The notes under the pieces: model-generated
The model's database searches: none
Told to the model about the DNA's origin: nothing
What the model saw: only the letters and a program-made list of their open reading frames with translations
NCBI RefSeq assembly: GCF_024807615.1
Contig: NZ_JANUCJ010000001.1
Coordinates: 496,001 to 560,000, forward strand
DNA length: 64,000 nt
Origin: Tsukamurella ocularis
GTDB taxonomy: Bacteria > Actinomycetota > Actinomycetes > Mycobacteriales > Mycobacteriaceae
Direction: 5' to 3'
Position numbers and translations under genes: made by a program
Shown here: piece by piece, positions 8,391 to 17,947 of the stretch
Layout: every line of letters starts with the position of its first letter
How positions within the stretch are numbered: the first letter of the stretch is position 1

Positions 8391-9214
8391 TCTCCACGCG
8401 CGCGCTCATCGAGGCGATGCTCCGCGAGGACGCAACGATCGACGCGGGCGAGCTGTACGCGGTCGCCGACGCGCTCGGCATGGGCGATCAACAGGTGCGC
8501 CTCGCGATCAAGCGGCTCGTGACGGAGGGCCGATTCACCGTCGCCGGACGGGGCCGCGGCGCCGTCCTCACCGCGACCGACGCCACCCGCGCGGGCCTCG
8601 AACCCGATCGCGAGCACGTCCGACTGATGTACGCGCAGGACCGGGGGGACGCCCCCTGGGACGGCGTCTGGCACCTCGCAGGATTTGCCGTGCCCGAGTC
8701 CGAGCGAGAGGCCCGCAGCGCGCTCCGGGACGCCATCCTCGCGCTCGGCGGCGCTCCCGTCCAGGGCGGCCTCTACGTCTCCTCCCACGCGTGGGAGGAG
8801 ACGCTGCGCGAAACCGCTCGCGAAGCCGGCTCGGAGGCCTACCTCACCATCCTGAGCTGCACCGACCTCGACGTCGGAGGCGCGCGCGGCGCGGCGGCCG
8901 CACAACGGCTATGGCCCCTCGACGGCCTGGCCGACGGGCACCGTCGGCTCGCGGACCTGGCGACCGAGGCACTCGCCCGGATCCCGAATGCGACGCACGC
9001 CGAGCGGCTCGCGCTCACCGTCGGGCTCGTCGCCGAATTCACGCGCGCGCACGATCCCGACCCCCTGCTGCCGCCGGAGTTGCTGCCACCGAACTGGATC
9101 GGGGCGCGGGCGCGGACCGACGCCGCTCGCGCATGGGCGACGCTCGCCGCCGCGGAGGCCGACTCGGCCCTGCGCCTCCTGCGCTGGTTCGACGTGCCCT
9201 TGCAACCCCACTAA
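8375..9214 (+). CDS. PaaX-like transcriptional regulator
   Basis: A 279-residue PaaX-type regulator: N-terminal winged helix (residues 1-75; GMGDQQVRLAIKRLVTEGRF is the recognition region), a central domain with W-D-G-V-W-H-L-A-G-F, and a C-terminal helical domain (residues 170-279). PaaX proteins repress phenylacetate and related catabolism in response to a CoA thioester; no such genes adjoin here, so the ligand is open. The ATG at 8375 has GAGGAG upstream and overlaps the preceding small gene. Hydrolase, small protein and regulator form an overlapping three-gene unit. Confidence 0.8.
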   Translation: MADGLISTRALIEAMLREDATIDAGELYAVADALGMGDQQVRLAIKRLVTEGRFTVAGRGRGAVLTATDATRAGLEPDREHVRLMYAQDRGDAPWDGVWHLAGFAVPESEREARSALRDAILALGGAPVQGGLYVSSHAWEETLRETAREAGSEAYLTILSCTDLDVGGARGAAAAQRLWPLDGLADGHRRLADLATEALARIPNATHAERLALTVGLVAEFTRAHDPDPLLPPELLPPNWIGARARTDAARAWATLAAAEADSALRLLRWFDVPLQPH

Positions 9215-10225
<1,011 letters not shown>

Positions 10226-10281
10226 TGTCGCCGATCGTGTGATCTTCGACCGAACCGACGCAGAAAGCAATGGTCCGGCAC

Positions 10282-10295
10282 GAAAACCTGTTTCA
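10282..10295 (+). promoter_or_regulatory. KstR box before kstR
   Basis: GAAAACCTGTTTCA matches TnnAACnnGTTnnA at all but the first fixed base. It lies 75 bases before the kstR start and suggests autoregulation, as known for kstR in mycobacteria. The rest of the 145-base gap shows nothing else I can name. Confidence 0.75.
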
Positions 10296-10370
10296 ATTGT
10301 CGCGACATCACATGCGACCCGACCGTCCGGACACGCGCCGGCGGCCGAAGAGATTCCGAGGTGACCACCC

Positions 10371-11000
10371 ATGCCGCCCGAAGGCACCCCCGCCGCCACC
10401 GCCGCTGCGCCCGCTTCCGCCCCATCGCGGGAGGATCTCGATACCGCGGGGCAGCGCGAGCGGCGTAAGCGCATCATCGACGCCACGCTGGCGCTCGCCC
10501 GCAAGGGTGGCTACGACGCGGTGCAGATGCGCGCGGTGGCGAAGAAGGCCGACGTAGCATTGGGCACGCTGTACCGCTATTTCCCGTCGAAGGTTCACCT
10601 CCTGGTCGCAGGACTGGTAAGCCAGTTCGAGCGGGCAGGCGAACGGATGGAGAAGACCACCATTCCCGGCGACACCGCCGCGGAACGCCTGATGTTCGTG
10701 CTGGATCGCAATACTGAATCCCTGCAACGAGCCCCCTTGCTCACTGAGGCCATGGTGCGCGCGTTCATGTTCGCGGACGCGACCGCAGCCGCCGAAGTCG
10801 AACATGTGGGCCGCCTTCTCGAGGAGATGTACGCACGCGCCCTCGGAATCAAGGAACCCGACGAGCGGCAACGCGACATGTTCCACTTGATCGCCGATGT
10901 GTGGATGGCGAACCTGGTCGCCTGGGTCACCCACCGCGCGTCGGCCACCGAGGTGCAGAAGCGGCTCTCCGTGGCCGTTGATCTCCTCATCAAGGACTGA
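10371..11000 (+). CDS. kstR: TetR-family repressor of sterol catabolism KstR
   Basis: A 209-residue TetR repressor closely resembling mycobacterial KstR, in both the DNA-binding part (RERRKRIIDATLALARKGGY and ADVALGTLYRYFPSKVHLLV, residues 28-82) and the ligand domain (PLLTEAMVRAFMFADATAA; the ending ASATEVQKRLSVAVDLLI). Mycobacterial KstR represses cholesterol uptake and degradation genes and is released by steroid CoA thioesters such as 3-oxocholestenoyl-CoA. The N-terminal 25 residues are Ala/Pro-rich and unordered. The nine KstR-type boxes in this window make a local regulon plausible. The gene stands directly before the mce operon; in M. tuberculosis kstR adjoins fadE34. Confidence 0.93.
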   Translation: MPPEGTPAATAAAPASAPSREDLDTAGQRERRKRIIDATLALARKGGYDAVQMRAVAKKADVALGTLYRYFPSKVHLLVAGLVSQFERAGERMEKTTIPGDTAAERLMFVLDRNTESLQRAPLLTEAMVRAFMFADATAAAEVEHVGRLLEEMYARALGIKEPDERQRDMFHLIADVWMANLVAWVTHRASATEVQKRLSVAVDLLIKD

Positions 11001-11038
11001 CAACAGCGCAGGTCACTTTGGGTATCCCAGGGAAAAAC

Positions 11039-11052
11039 TGAAACACGTACTA
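11039..11052 (+). promoter_or_regulatory. KstR-type box and -10 of the mce operon
   Basis: TGAAACACGTACTA matches TnnAACnnGTTnnA except GTA for GTT. Its last two bases begin TAGTTT (11051-11056), a TANNNT -10 element, which would put the transcript start near 11063 and leave a leader of about 43 bases before the first ATG at 11106. Confidence 0.65.
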
Positions 11053-11075
11053 GTTTTGCCCTGACAGTTGATACG

Positions 11076-11132
11076 CTCCTCTCGAAAATGAGGAGAGGAC
11101 ACCCGATGGTGGTATTCGAAGGCCCGGCGTGA
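11076..11132 (+). promoter_or_regulatory. leader hairpin and eight-codon ORF before yrbE4A
   Basis: CTCCTC (11076-11081) can pair with GAGGAG (11090-11095), which is part of the only strong ribosome site here (AGGAGAGG, 11091-11098). That site serves the ATG at 11106, which opens a short frame MVVFEGPA ending at TGA 11130-11132; this stop overlaps the GTG of yrbE4A (GTGA). No ATG, GTG or TTG with a ribosome site lies in the yrbE4A frame nearby. Translation of the whole mce operon may therefore depend on the short ORF and on opening of the hairpin. Seen: stem, ribosome site, overlap. Inferred: coupling. Confidence 0.55.
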
Positions 11133-11947
11133 GGGCCGCGGCGCTGTACCGGTTGTACCGGTTGGCCGCGATCTTCACCAAGAGCCTGTCCACGATCGGA
11201 CGCTCGGTGGTGCTCGCGGGAGAGATCATCTCGTGGACTGTTCGCGGGATCCTGAAGCGGAACTTCGCGGTCGGCGAGATGGTCACCCAGTCGGTGACGC
11301 TGCTCCGGGTGACCACGCTGCCGGCCATCCTGGTGGCCATCCCGTTCGGCGCTGTCGTCTCAGTCCAGGTCGGCGCGCTGGTCGACACGGTCGGCGCGAA
11401 CTCACTGGTCGGAGCCGCGTCGGGCATCGGCATCATCCGGCAGGGCGCACCTCTGGCCACGGGCGTATTGCTCGGCGGCGTCTGCGCCTCGGCCATCGCC
11501 GCCGACCTCGGGTCCCGGACGGTCCGCGAAGAGCTGCAGGCCATGCAGGTCATGGGCGTGGACCCGATCGCCCGCCTCATCGCGCCCAGGATGCTCGCCC
11601 TCATGATCATCGCGCCGATGCTGCTCGTCGCGATCGTGGCGGTCGCCATGATCGTGGCCCTCACCGTCTCGGTGTGGCAGTTCGGGCTCAGCTCCGGCGG
11701 CTTCTGGTCCTCCTTCGGCGCCTTCTCGGCACCGTCGGACCTGGCCTTCGCGGTACTCAAGGCGGAGACCGGCGCGATGATCGTCGGCCTCGTCGCCGGC
11801 CTGCGGGGCCTCGAGGCCTCGGGCGGCCCCCGCGGTGTCGCGGACGGCGTGAACTCCTCGGTGGTCCTCTCGATCACCCTCATCTTCCTGTCCTTCCTCG
11901 GCCTCACACAGCTGCAAACGATGTTCTTCCCGAGTCAGGTGGCCTGA
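11129..11947 (+). CDS. yrbE4A: Mce-system permease YrbE4A
   Basis: A 272-residue MlaE/YrbE-type integral membrane permease with five to six hydrophobic segments. The family motif between helices reads EELQAMQVMGVDP, where most YrbE proteins have EExDAxxxxGxxP, so the Asp is replaced. First gene of an eight-gene operon in which two YrbE permeases and six Mce proteins build a lipid/sterol importer driven by an MceG ATPase encoded elsewhere. I call it mce4 (sterol) from the adjacent kstR, the KstR-type box and fadE34; paralogous mce operons are similar in sequence. The N-terminus is short and the GTG start is set by overlap with the leader ORF. Confidence 0.85.
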   Translation: MRAAALYRLYRLAAIFTKSLSTIGRSVVLAGEIISWTVRGILKRNFAVGEMVTQSVTLLRVTTLPAILVAIPFGAVVSVQVGALVDTVGANSLVGAASGIGIIRQGAPLATGVLLGGVCASAIAADLGSRTVREELQAMQVMGVDPIARLIAPRMLALMIIAPMLLVAIVAVAMIVALTVSVWQFGLSSGGFWSSFGAFSAPSDLAFAVLKAETGAMIVGLVAGLRGLEASGGPRGVADGVNSSVVLSITLIFLSFLGLTQLQTMFFPSQVA

Positions 11948-12801
11948 TGACCACCACGAATCCCGCACCGGCGAAGCCGAAGGGCCCGGCTCTGAATTCG
12001 AAGCCCGCGAACCTGATCGCCCGCATCGGCGAGGCCGTCGTCTTCGTCGCCCAGTCCATCTACCTGGTTCCCGTCGCGCTGATGAAGTACCGCGGCGAGA
12101 CCTCACGGGTGCTCAAGCAGCTCGCCTGGGGCCGTGGGTCCGTCGTGGTCGACGGTGGCGTGGTCGTCATGATGGTCATCCTGGGCGCGGCGAGCGGTGC
12201 CGCCGTCGCCATCGAGGCCTACGCGGGCCTCAACCTCATCGGCTTCGGCCCGCTCACCGGCGTCATCGGCGGCCTCGCGAACATCCGCGAGATGATCCCC
12301 ATCTCCGCCGGTATCGGCTTCGCGGCGCAGGCGGGCTGCCGCATGACCGCGCAGATCGGTTCGATGCGGATCGCGGAGGAGATCGACGCCGTCGAGGCCC
12401 TCGGCATCCGCTCGATCCCCTACGTGGTCAGCACCCGCCTGATCGCCGGCATCGTCGTGGTGATCCCGGCGTACATGCTCACGCTGCTGCTCGCCTTCCT
12501 CACTTGCAAGCTCATCGTGGTCGTCTTCCACGGCCAGGCGCTGGGCACCTACAACCACTACTTCGAGCAGTTCCTCAGCCCGGGCGACATCGCCCTGTCG
12601 ACGCTCAAGGCCGTGGTCTTCTGCGCCGCCGTCACGATCATCCACTGCTACTACGGGTTCTTCGCCAAAGGCGGCCCGGAGGGCGTCGGCCTCGCCAGCG
12701 GCCGCGCCGTGCGCGCCAGCCTGGTCACGGTGCTCACGCTCGACTTCATCCTGACCATCATGTTCTGGGGCATCACCCCCACGATCATCTTCAAGGGTTA
12801 G
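11947..12801 (+). CDS. yrbE4B: Mce-system permease YrbE4B
   Basis: A 284-residue YrbE permease, partner of YrbE4A. It carries the canonical motif EEIDAVEALGIRSIP and five or more membrane segments after a 25-residue Pro/Ala/Lys-rich cytoplasmic N-terminus. The ATG shares its A with the stop of yrbE4A (TGATG), so the two are coupled. It is followed after 12 bases by mce4A, with GGGGGA as ribosome site. Confidence 0.87.
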   Translation: MTTTNPAPAKPKGPALNSKPANLIARIGEAVVFVAQSIYLVPVALMKYRGETSRVLKQLAWGRGSVVVDGGVVVMMVILGAASGAAVAIEAYAGLNLIGFGPLTGVIGGLANIREMIPISAGIGFAAQAGCRMTAQIGSMRIAEEIDAVEALGIRSIPYVVSTRLIAGIVVVIPAYMLTLLLAFLTCKLIVVVFHGQALGTYNHYFEQFLSPGDIALSTLKAVVFCAAVTIIHCYYGFFAKGGPEGVGLASGRAVRASLVTVLTLDFILTIMFWGITPTIIFKG

Positions 12802-12813
12802 GGGGACAGACCG

Positions 12814-13845
12814 ATGTACGAACTGCTCGGCGGCACACCAGGTCGCCAGCAACGCGTCTTCGTCACCGTCGGCATCGCGGCGATCGCCGTCGTCCTGATC
12901 GCCGTCCTGGCGGGCGTCGTCTCCTCCCGGATCCCCGCGTCCGACCCGCGGCTCGCGCTCACCGTCGAATCCGCCGACGTCGGACCCGGCGTCAAGACCG
13001 GCACGCGGGTCACCCTGCGCGGCGTGCCCGTCGGCGAGGTCGAGTCCGTGGTGATCCCGCGTGCGGGCCAGGCCCGCGTGGCCGTCCGCTTGGACCGCAG
13101 CAGCCTCCGCGGCCTCACCGATGCGCTGTCCGTGCGGTACCAGCCCGGCAACTACTTCGGCGTCACCGAGATGGCACTGGTGCCGGGACAGGGCGGTACG
13201 GACCTGCGCTCGGGCAGCACGCTGCGCCCCCGCTCCAGTAACGACACGATCTCCGACCTGCTCACGCGCAGCGCGGTATCGGTGTCCGGCGTGATGACGC
13301 CCAAGCTGATCGAGGTGACCCGGAAGGCCACCCAGTACACCCAGGCGATCACGCCGCTGCTGCAGGTGGCGTTCTCCGTCGAACAGCAGAACGCGCGGTC
13401 GGTGAAGGTGCCGATCGGGTCCACGCTGCGTACCGTCCGCACCACGCTCGACGGTGCGCCGGGCCTGGTCGAGGGGGCGTTCGAGGGCTGGTTCGTGCCG
13501 CAGATGCGGGGTGGCGAGGTCGCGGGCACGCTCGACTACACGGTCAACAACTACGAGAAGATCGACAAGACGACCACGCTCCTCGGCACCGGCTTCTTCA
13601 CGCCGCTGGCGGACATGTTCGGCTCGCACGAGACCGAATTCACACCGGGCACCGTCATGCTGCGGGTCATCATGGACAGCACCACCAAGGTGATGCGCAC
13701 CGTGAGCGTCCCGCGCCAGATCGTCCCGCTGATCAGCGGCGTCAACAGCGCCTTCATCACCGTTCCGGAGGGCACCGCACTGCGCATGAACGTCGTCGCC
13801 GATCGACTCCCGGGCGCCGCCTCGGTCCTCGAAGGGGGGCGATGA
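12814..13845 (+). CDS. mce4A: Mce-family protein Mce4A
   Basis: A 343-residue Mce protein: N-terminal cytoplasmic stretch, one membrane anchor (residues 13-35), then the MCE/MlaD domain (about 45-120, containing GVKTGTRVTLRGVPVGEVESV) and a helical region. The six Mce proteins A-F are thought to form a periplasm-spanning lipid shuttle. The protein is shorter than mycobacterial Mce4A (about 400 residues). First of six consecutive mce genes with 1-4 base gaps or overlaps. Confidence 0.87.
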   Translation: MYELLGGTPGRQQRVFVTVGIAAIAVVLIAVLAGVVSSRIPASDPRLALTVESADVGPGVKTGTRVTLRGVPVGEVESVVIPRAGQARVAVRLDRSSLRGLTDALSVRYQPGNYFGVTEMALVPGQGGTDLRSGSTLRPRSSNDTISDLLTRSAVSVSGVMTPKLIEVTRKATQYTQAITPLLQVAFSVEQQNARSVKVPIGSTLRTVRTTLDGAPGLVEGAFEGWFVPQMRGGEVAGTLDYTVNNYEKIDKTTTLLGTGFFTPLADMFGSHETEFTPGTVMLRVIMDSTTKVMRTVSVPRQIVPLISGVNSAFITVPEGTALRMNVVADRLPGAASVLEGGR

Positions 13846-13846
13846 C

Positions 13847-14851
13847 ATGCGCGCCAAGAACACTCGCGCCACCATCACCCTCGCGATCGCCCTGATCGTC
13901 ACGCTCGTCATCGCGGCGGGCATCTTCGCGGCGCTGCGCAACCCGGCCGGCGGCGAGACCCGCGACTACGAGGCACACCTCTCCGATGCCTCCGGCCTGC
14001 GGGTGGGCAGCGACGTGCGGTTGCGCGGCGTGCTCATCGGGAAGGTCACGGCGGTCGAGGTCCGCGGCAGCGCGGACGGGAACGGCAACGAGGCCGTGAT
14101 CGGCTTCTCCGCGCAGGACGACCACCCCGTCACCTCGACCACGCGGCTCGCGGTGAAGTACCGCAACCTCACCGGCGAGCGGTTCATCGAGGTCCAGCCC
14201 GGCAGCTCCGCGGGCGGTGCCCCCACCACGTCGATCCCCATGTCGCGCACCACCCCGTCGTTCGACATCACGACCCTGTTCAACGGACTGGCGCCCGTGC
14301 TCCGCACCCTGAGCCCCGAGGACGTCAACGAGCTGACGCGGAATCTGTTGGGGTTGTTGCAGGGCGACGACACGACAGCCGCACAGACCTTCGGCGCGAT
14401 CGACAAGATCACGGCGAACCTGGCCGACCGGCAGACCGTCATCAAGACGCTCATCGACAACGTCACGCGTGTCGCCAACATGATCAACGACTACTCGCCG
14501 CAGGTCGTGGAGTTCATCCTCAACTTCGACCTACTGCTGACGAAGGTGCTGGAGAACCTCGACGAGTTCCGGCGCACCGCCACCTACGGCCCCGGCTTCG
14601 GCGCCGCGACCAACCGGGTGCTCACCGCTCTCGGCCTGTCCAAGGACCTCGACGTGGAGAAGCTCATGCGCACCGCCTTCCAGGACCCGGGCGCCGCGGT
14701 GCAGGCGATGGGCAAGCTGCCCGGCCTGTTCACTGGAGTCGCCGCACTGCTGGGCGCGCCACCCGCGCCCTGCTCGAAGGGATCGGCACCGCTGCCGAAC
14801 AAGGTCACCGTGCTGACCGGCGGAACGAATGTGACGGTGTGCCTGAAATGA
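13847..14851 (+). CDS. mce4B: Mce-family protein Mce4B
   Basis: A 334-residue Mce protein with an N-terminal membrane anchor (residues 7-28), the MCE domain (about 38-120; GLRVGSDVRLRGVLIGKVTAVEV) and a long helical C-terminal half ending in a Cys-containing tail. One base separates it from mce4A, and its stop overlaps the start of mce4C (ATGA). Role: subunit of the sterol import tube, by family. Confidence 0.86.
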   Translation: MRAKNTRATITLAIALIVTLVIAAGIFAALRNPAGGETRDYEAHLSDASGLRVGSDVRLRGVLIGKVTAVEVRGSADGNGNEAVIGFSAQDDHPVTSTTRLAVKYRNLTGERFIEVQPGSSAGGAPTTSIPMSRTTPSFDITTLFNGLAPVLRTLSPEDVNELTRNLLGLLQGDDTTAAQTFGAIDKITANLADRQTVIKTLIDNVTRVANMINDYSPQVVEFILNFDLLLTKVLENLDEFRRTATYGPGFGAATNRVLTALGLSKDLDVEKLMRTAFQDPGAAVQAMGKLPGLFTGVAALLGAPPAPCSKGSAPLPNKVTVLTGGTNVTVCLK

Positions 14852-15840
14852 TCTTCACCGGACGCCCGCCCTGGCGCGGACTCATCAACCGCAGCACCAA
14901 GCTCGGCGCGATCGCCGTCGCGGTGGCGCTGCTCATCACGGCCGTTCTGGCCTTCGTTTACCTGCGCCCGCCGGGCCAGAAGGAACTGGCCTTCGTCACG
15001 CAGGACGCCGCGCTCATCAAGCCGGGCGTGGAGGTCCGTGCCTCAGGCGTGCGCATCGGCTCCGTCTCCTCGGTCGAGCTCCGCAAGGACGACGTGCAGG
15101 TGACCACCCGGATCGACGACTCGGTCTTCGTCGGCGACCAGACCTCCGTCGCGGTCCGCATGCTCACGGTCGCCGGCGGCTTCTACGTAGCGGTAGCCTC
15201 CGCCGGACGGGCCGCCCTGGGCGACAAGCCGATCCCGCGGAACCGAGTGAGCCTGCCGTACAGCATCGGCGACCTGCTGCAGGACGTCCCGGAGAAGCTC
15301 GAGCCCGTCGACCGCACCCAGCTCGCCTCCTCGATCAAGGCACTGAGCACCGGGCTCGATGCGAACCCCGGCTCGGTGGACAACATCGTGGAGGGCGTGA
15401 ACTCGCTCCTCGGCCAGCTCACGGAGCAGCGCGACCAGATCGGCCGCATCATCAACGTCAGCACCCAGTACGCGACCGGCTTCGCCGAGCAGCGCGAGAC
15501 GATCATGAACATGATCCACAAGGCGTCGCTGGCGATCGTCACGCTCGACCAGACCGCGACCAACTTCGGAGTCGCCTACCAGGGCCTCGCCGGGATGTTC
15601 GGCAAGATCAAGCCCTTCCTCGATCTGTACTGGAAGTACCGCGACACGCTCGGCGATGCCTTCGCGAAGATGGAGACGGCGCTGAAGACGACCAACGTGA
15701 CGATCCCGGCCATGATCGGCGAACTGCAGAAGGCGATCGACACCATGCAGAAGAGCCTGGAGAAGCAGGGCAAGCCCATGCCCGCCGATACGGTGCTCGC
15801 CAGCCGCCTCTGCTTCCCGACGGCGACGGTGAGCTGCTGA
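14848..15840 (+). CDS. mce4C: Mce-family protein Mce4C
   Basis: A 330-residue Mce protein. I choose the ATG at 14848, which overlaps the mce4B stop as ATGA, over the GTG three codons upstream. Membrane anchor at residues 20-40, MCE domain at about 45-125 (LIKPGVEVRASGVRIGSVSSVEL), then a predicted coiled helical domain rich in Gln and Thr. The stop shares its last base with the start of mce4D (TGATG). Confidence 0.86.
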   Translation: MIFTGRPPWRGLINRSTKLGAIAVAVALLITAVLAFVYLRPPGQKELAFVTQDAALIKPGVEVRASGVRIGSVSSVELRKDDVQVTTRIDDSVFVGDQTSVAVRMLTVAGGFYVAVASAGRAALGDKPIPRNRVSLPYSIGDLLQDVPEKLEPVDRTQLASSIKALSTGLDANPGSVDNIVEGVNSLLGQLTEQRDQIGRIINVSTQYATGFAEQRETIMNMIHKASLAIVTLDQTATNFGVAYQGLAGMFGKIKPFLDLYWKYRDTLGDAFAKMETALKTTNVTIPAMIGELQKAIDTMQKSLEKQGKPMPADTVLASRLCFPTATVSC

Positions 15841-16922
15841 TGCGCCCGATGAGGATCTCCTTGCTCGCCGCCGCCGCGGCCTTGCTGGCGCCGCTGGTGC
15901 CCGCCGGGATCGGCACGGCCGCGGCCGCGGCCAGCACCCAGTGCGCGTACCTCGCCGACGGCATCGGCTTGTACCCGGACAACGACGTGACGCAGATGGG
16001 TGTCAAGATCGGCGCCGTCCGGAAGGTGGAGCCCTCCGGAGACGGGGTGAAGGTCACTTTCGAGGTCTCCGGCCGCACGCTGCCCGCCGCGGTGAAGGCC
16101 GTCACGCGGTCGACATCGATCCTCGCGGACCGCTCGCTGGAGCTCGTCGGTAACTACTCGTCGGGGGCCACGCTGAAACCGGGCACCTGCATCACCCGCG
16201 AGAACTCGGCGACGCCGAAGTCGATCTCCGAGACCACCTCCGCCGCAACCCGCCTGGTCGACTCCGTCACCGAGGGCGGCGCCTCCGCCGACCTCGGCAG
16301 GCTTCTCACGCGCCTCGACACCGAGGTCGGTCCGTCGGTGCCGCCGCAGGCCGCCCGCTCGCTGACGAACCTCTCGACCGTGTTGAGTGATCCGGCGGGC
16401 TTCCTCGGCGACGTGACGACCGTGGTGAGCAACGTCCGTCCGCTGATGCAGAGCATGGACCAGCAGTGGGGCGAGCTGCTGCTCACCCTGCAGCACGTGG
16501 GGAACGTCCTCGACCAGTACGGCAAGATCACCTTCCCCGCCGTCTCCGAGATCTTCCAGACTCTGCCCGTGTTCTTCCTCGTCGGCGACGACATGATGCG
16601 CCGCTACGGCCACATCCTGCGACCCGGCGGCACGATGGCGGCGGACGCCGTCAAACTGGCCGCGACCGGCGTGCGTTCCAACGAGGCGCTTGCGCGCATG
16701 CTGCCGGTCTTCGGCTCACAGATCGCGCCGTACCTCCCCCGCGGCGACGAGGCGCCCACCGCCGTCGCGGGCGTGCCCGTCACGACCGTCGCCACCCGCG
16801 ATCCGAGCGCCCTGTGCGCGCAGATCAACGCGCAGGCGCCGGGCGCCTGCACGGTGGTCGCAGGCAAGGCCCAGACCGCCACCGTCGACCTCGCACAACT
16901 GCCGTTCCAGGGAGACCGCTGA
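15840..16922 (+). CDS. mce4D: Mce-family protein Mce4D
   Basis: A 360-residue Mce protein. Its N-terminus looks like a cleavable signal peptide (hydrophobic residues 6-30, Ala-rich end) rather than the long anchor of its neighbours. A short MCE region follows (residues 35-115; V-T-Q-M-G-V-K-I-G-A-V), then helices. Four or more cysteines (near residues 36, 116, 322 and 333) could form disulfides outside the membrane. Coupled at both ends by one-base TGATG overlaps. Confidence 0.85.
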   Translation: MRPMRISLLAAAAALLAPLVPAGIGTAAAAASTQCAYLADGIGLYPDNDVTQMGVKIGAVRKVEPSGDGVKVTFEVSGRTLPAAVKAVTRSTSILADRSLELVGNYSSGATLKPGTCITRENSATPKSISETTSAATRLVDSVTEGGASADLGRLLTRLDTEVGPSVPPQAARSLTNLSTVLSDPAGFLGDVTTVVSNVRPLMQSMDQQWGELLLTLQHVGNVLDQYGKITFPAVSEIFQTLPVFFLVGDDMMRRYGHILRPGGTMAADAVKLAATGVRSNEALARMLPVFGSQIAPYLPRGDEAPTAVAGVPVTTVATRDPSALCAQINAQAPGACTVVAGKAQTATVDLAQLPFQGDR

Positions 16923-17947
16923 TGTCCCGCACCCGCAGCACCGTGCGTTGGCTCCCCCGGCGCCTCTCCACCGCTATCGTGGTCGGCGCGGCCGTCCTTC
17001 TCGCCGGCTGCGGCGTGAGCCCCGCCAACATGGACATGCGCAATCCGCTCGGCGACGGTGACCAGTACGACGTACAGCTCCAGTTCGCCGACGTACTGAA
17101 CCTGCCCATCGGCGCACGCATGTCACTCGGCGGCCTGACCGTCGGCCGCGTGAAGGCCGTGAACCTCGGCGAGGACGCCGCGACGGTCACCGTCCGTGTC
17201 GACAAGACCGTCTCGCTTCCCTCGGACATCCACGCCGCCGTGCTGCAGGACACCCTCCTCGGCGAGGCCTACGTCCGGCTCGAGACACCCGAGAAGTCCA
17301 CCGGCACCGCGGCACCGCTCCGCGCCGGTTCGGTCCTGCCGCTGAGCCAGACCAGCCCGCCCCGGTCGGTGGAGAGCACGCTCACCATCCTCGCCGACTA
17401 CTTCGGCAGCGGATCGGTGCAGGACGTCAGCAAGACGATCACGCGCCTGAACACCGCGCTGCCCAAGGATCGCCCGCAGTTCGACCTGCTCTCCGCGCAG
17501 CTCAATCGCGACGTCACCGGCATCGGCGCCAATACCACCGAGGTGAACCGACTGCTCGACGCGGCGACCGACATGGCCGACCGGATCGCCCAGCAGGAGA
17601 GGAACTTCAAAGATGTTCTCTCGCCGTACCATCTCAAGTACTGGTCGAACCAGGGCAAGCTGATGTCGAATATCGGCGTGCTGCTACCGGCCGTCGGCGG
17701 CATGCTGCAGCAGGGTTCCTGGCTGATCCCACTGATGAACTCGTCCTCCGATCTCTTCGAGCTGCTCACCGCCGACATGGTGTCGCTGGGATCCGCGATC
17801 CACGGCGGCTCGATCCTGGTCAACAAGAACCTCGCCCCCTTCCTGAAGAAGCCAGTGGTGAAGGTCGACTCGGTGACCAACACCGCGGGGCAGGACGTCT
17901 CCCCCGGCGCACTCAAAGTGCTGCGACTGATCGGACAGGCACGATGA
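16922..17947 (+). CDS. mce4E: Mce-family lipoprotein Mce4E
   Basis: A 341-residue Mce protein with a lipobox (LLAGCGVS, Cys near residue 31) after an Arg-rich n-region and hydrophobic core. Every mce operon carries one lipoprotein at the E position (LprN in mce4). The MCE domain follows at about residues 50-125 (NLPIGARMSLGGLTVGRVKAV). The start is fixed by the TGATG overlap with mce4D, the end by the ATGA overlap with mce4F. Confidence 0.88.
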   Translation: MSRTRSTVRWLPRRLSTAIVVGAAVLLAGCGVSPANMDMRNPLGDGDQYDVQLQFADVLNLPIGARMSLGGLTVGRVKAVNLGEDAATVTVRVDKTVSLPSDIHAAVLQDTLLGEAYVRLETPEKSTGTAAPLRAGSVLPLSQTSPPRSVESTLTILADYFGSGSVQDVSKTITRLNTALPKDRPQFDLLSAQLNRDVTGIGANTTEVNRLLDAATDMADRIAQQERNFKDVLSPYHLKYWSNQGKLMSNIGVLLPAVGGMLQQGSWLIPLMNSSSDLFELLTADMVSLGSAIHGGSILVNKNLAPFLKKPVVKVDSVTNTAGQDVSPGALKVLRLIGQAR

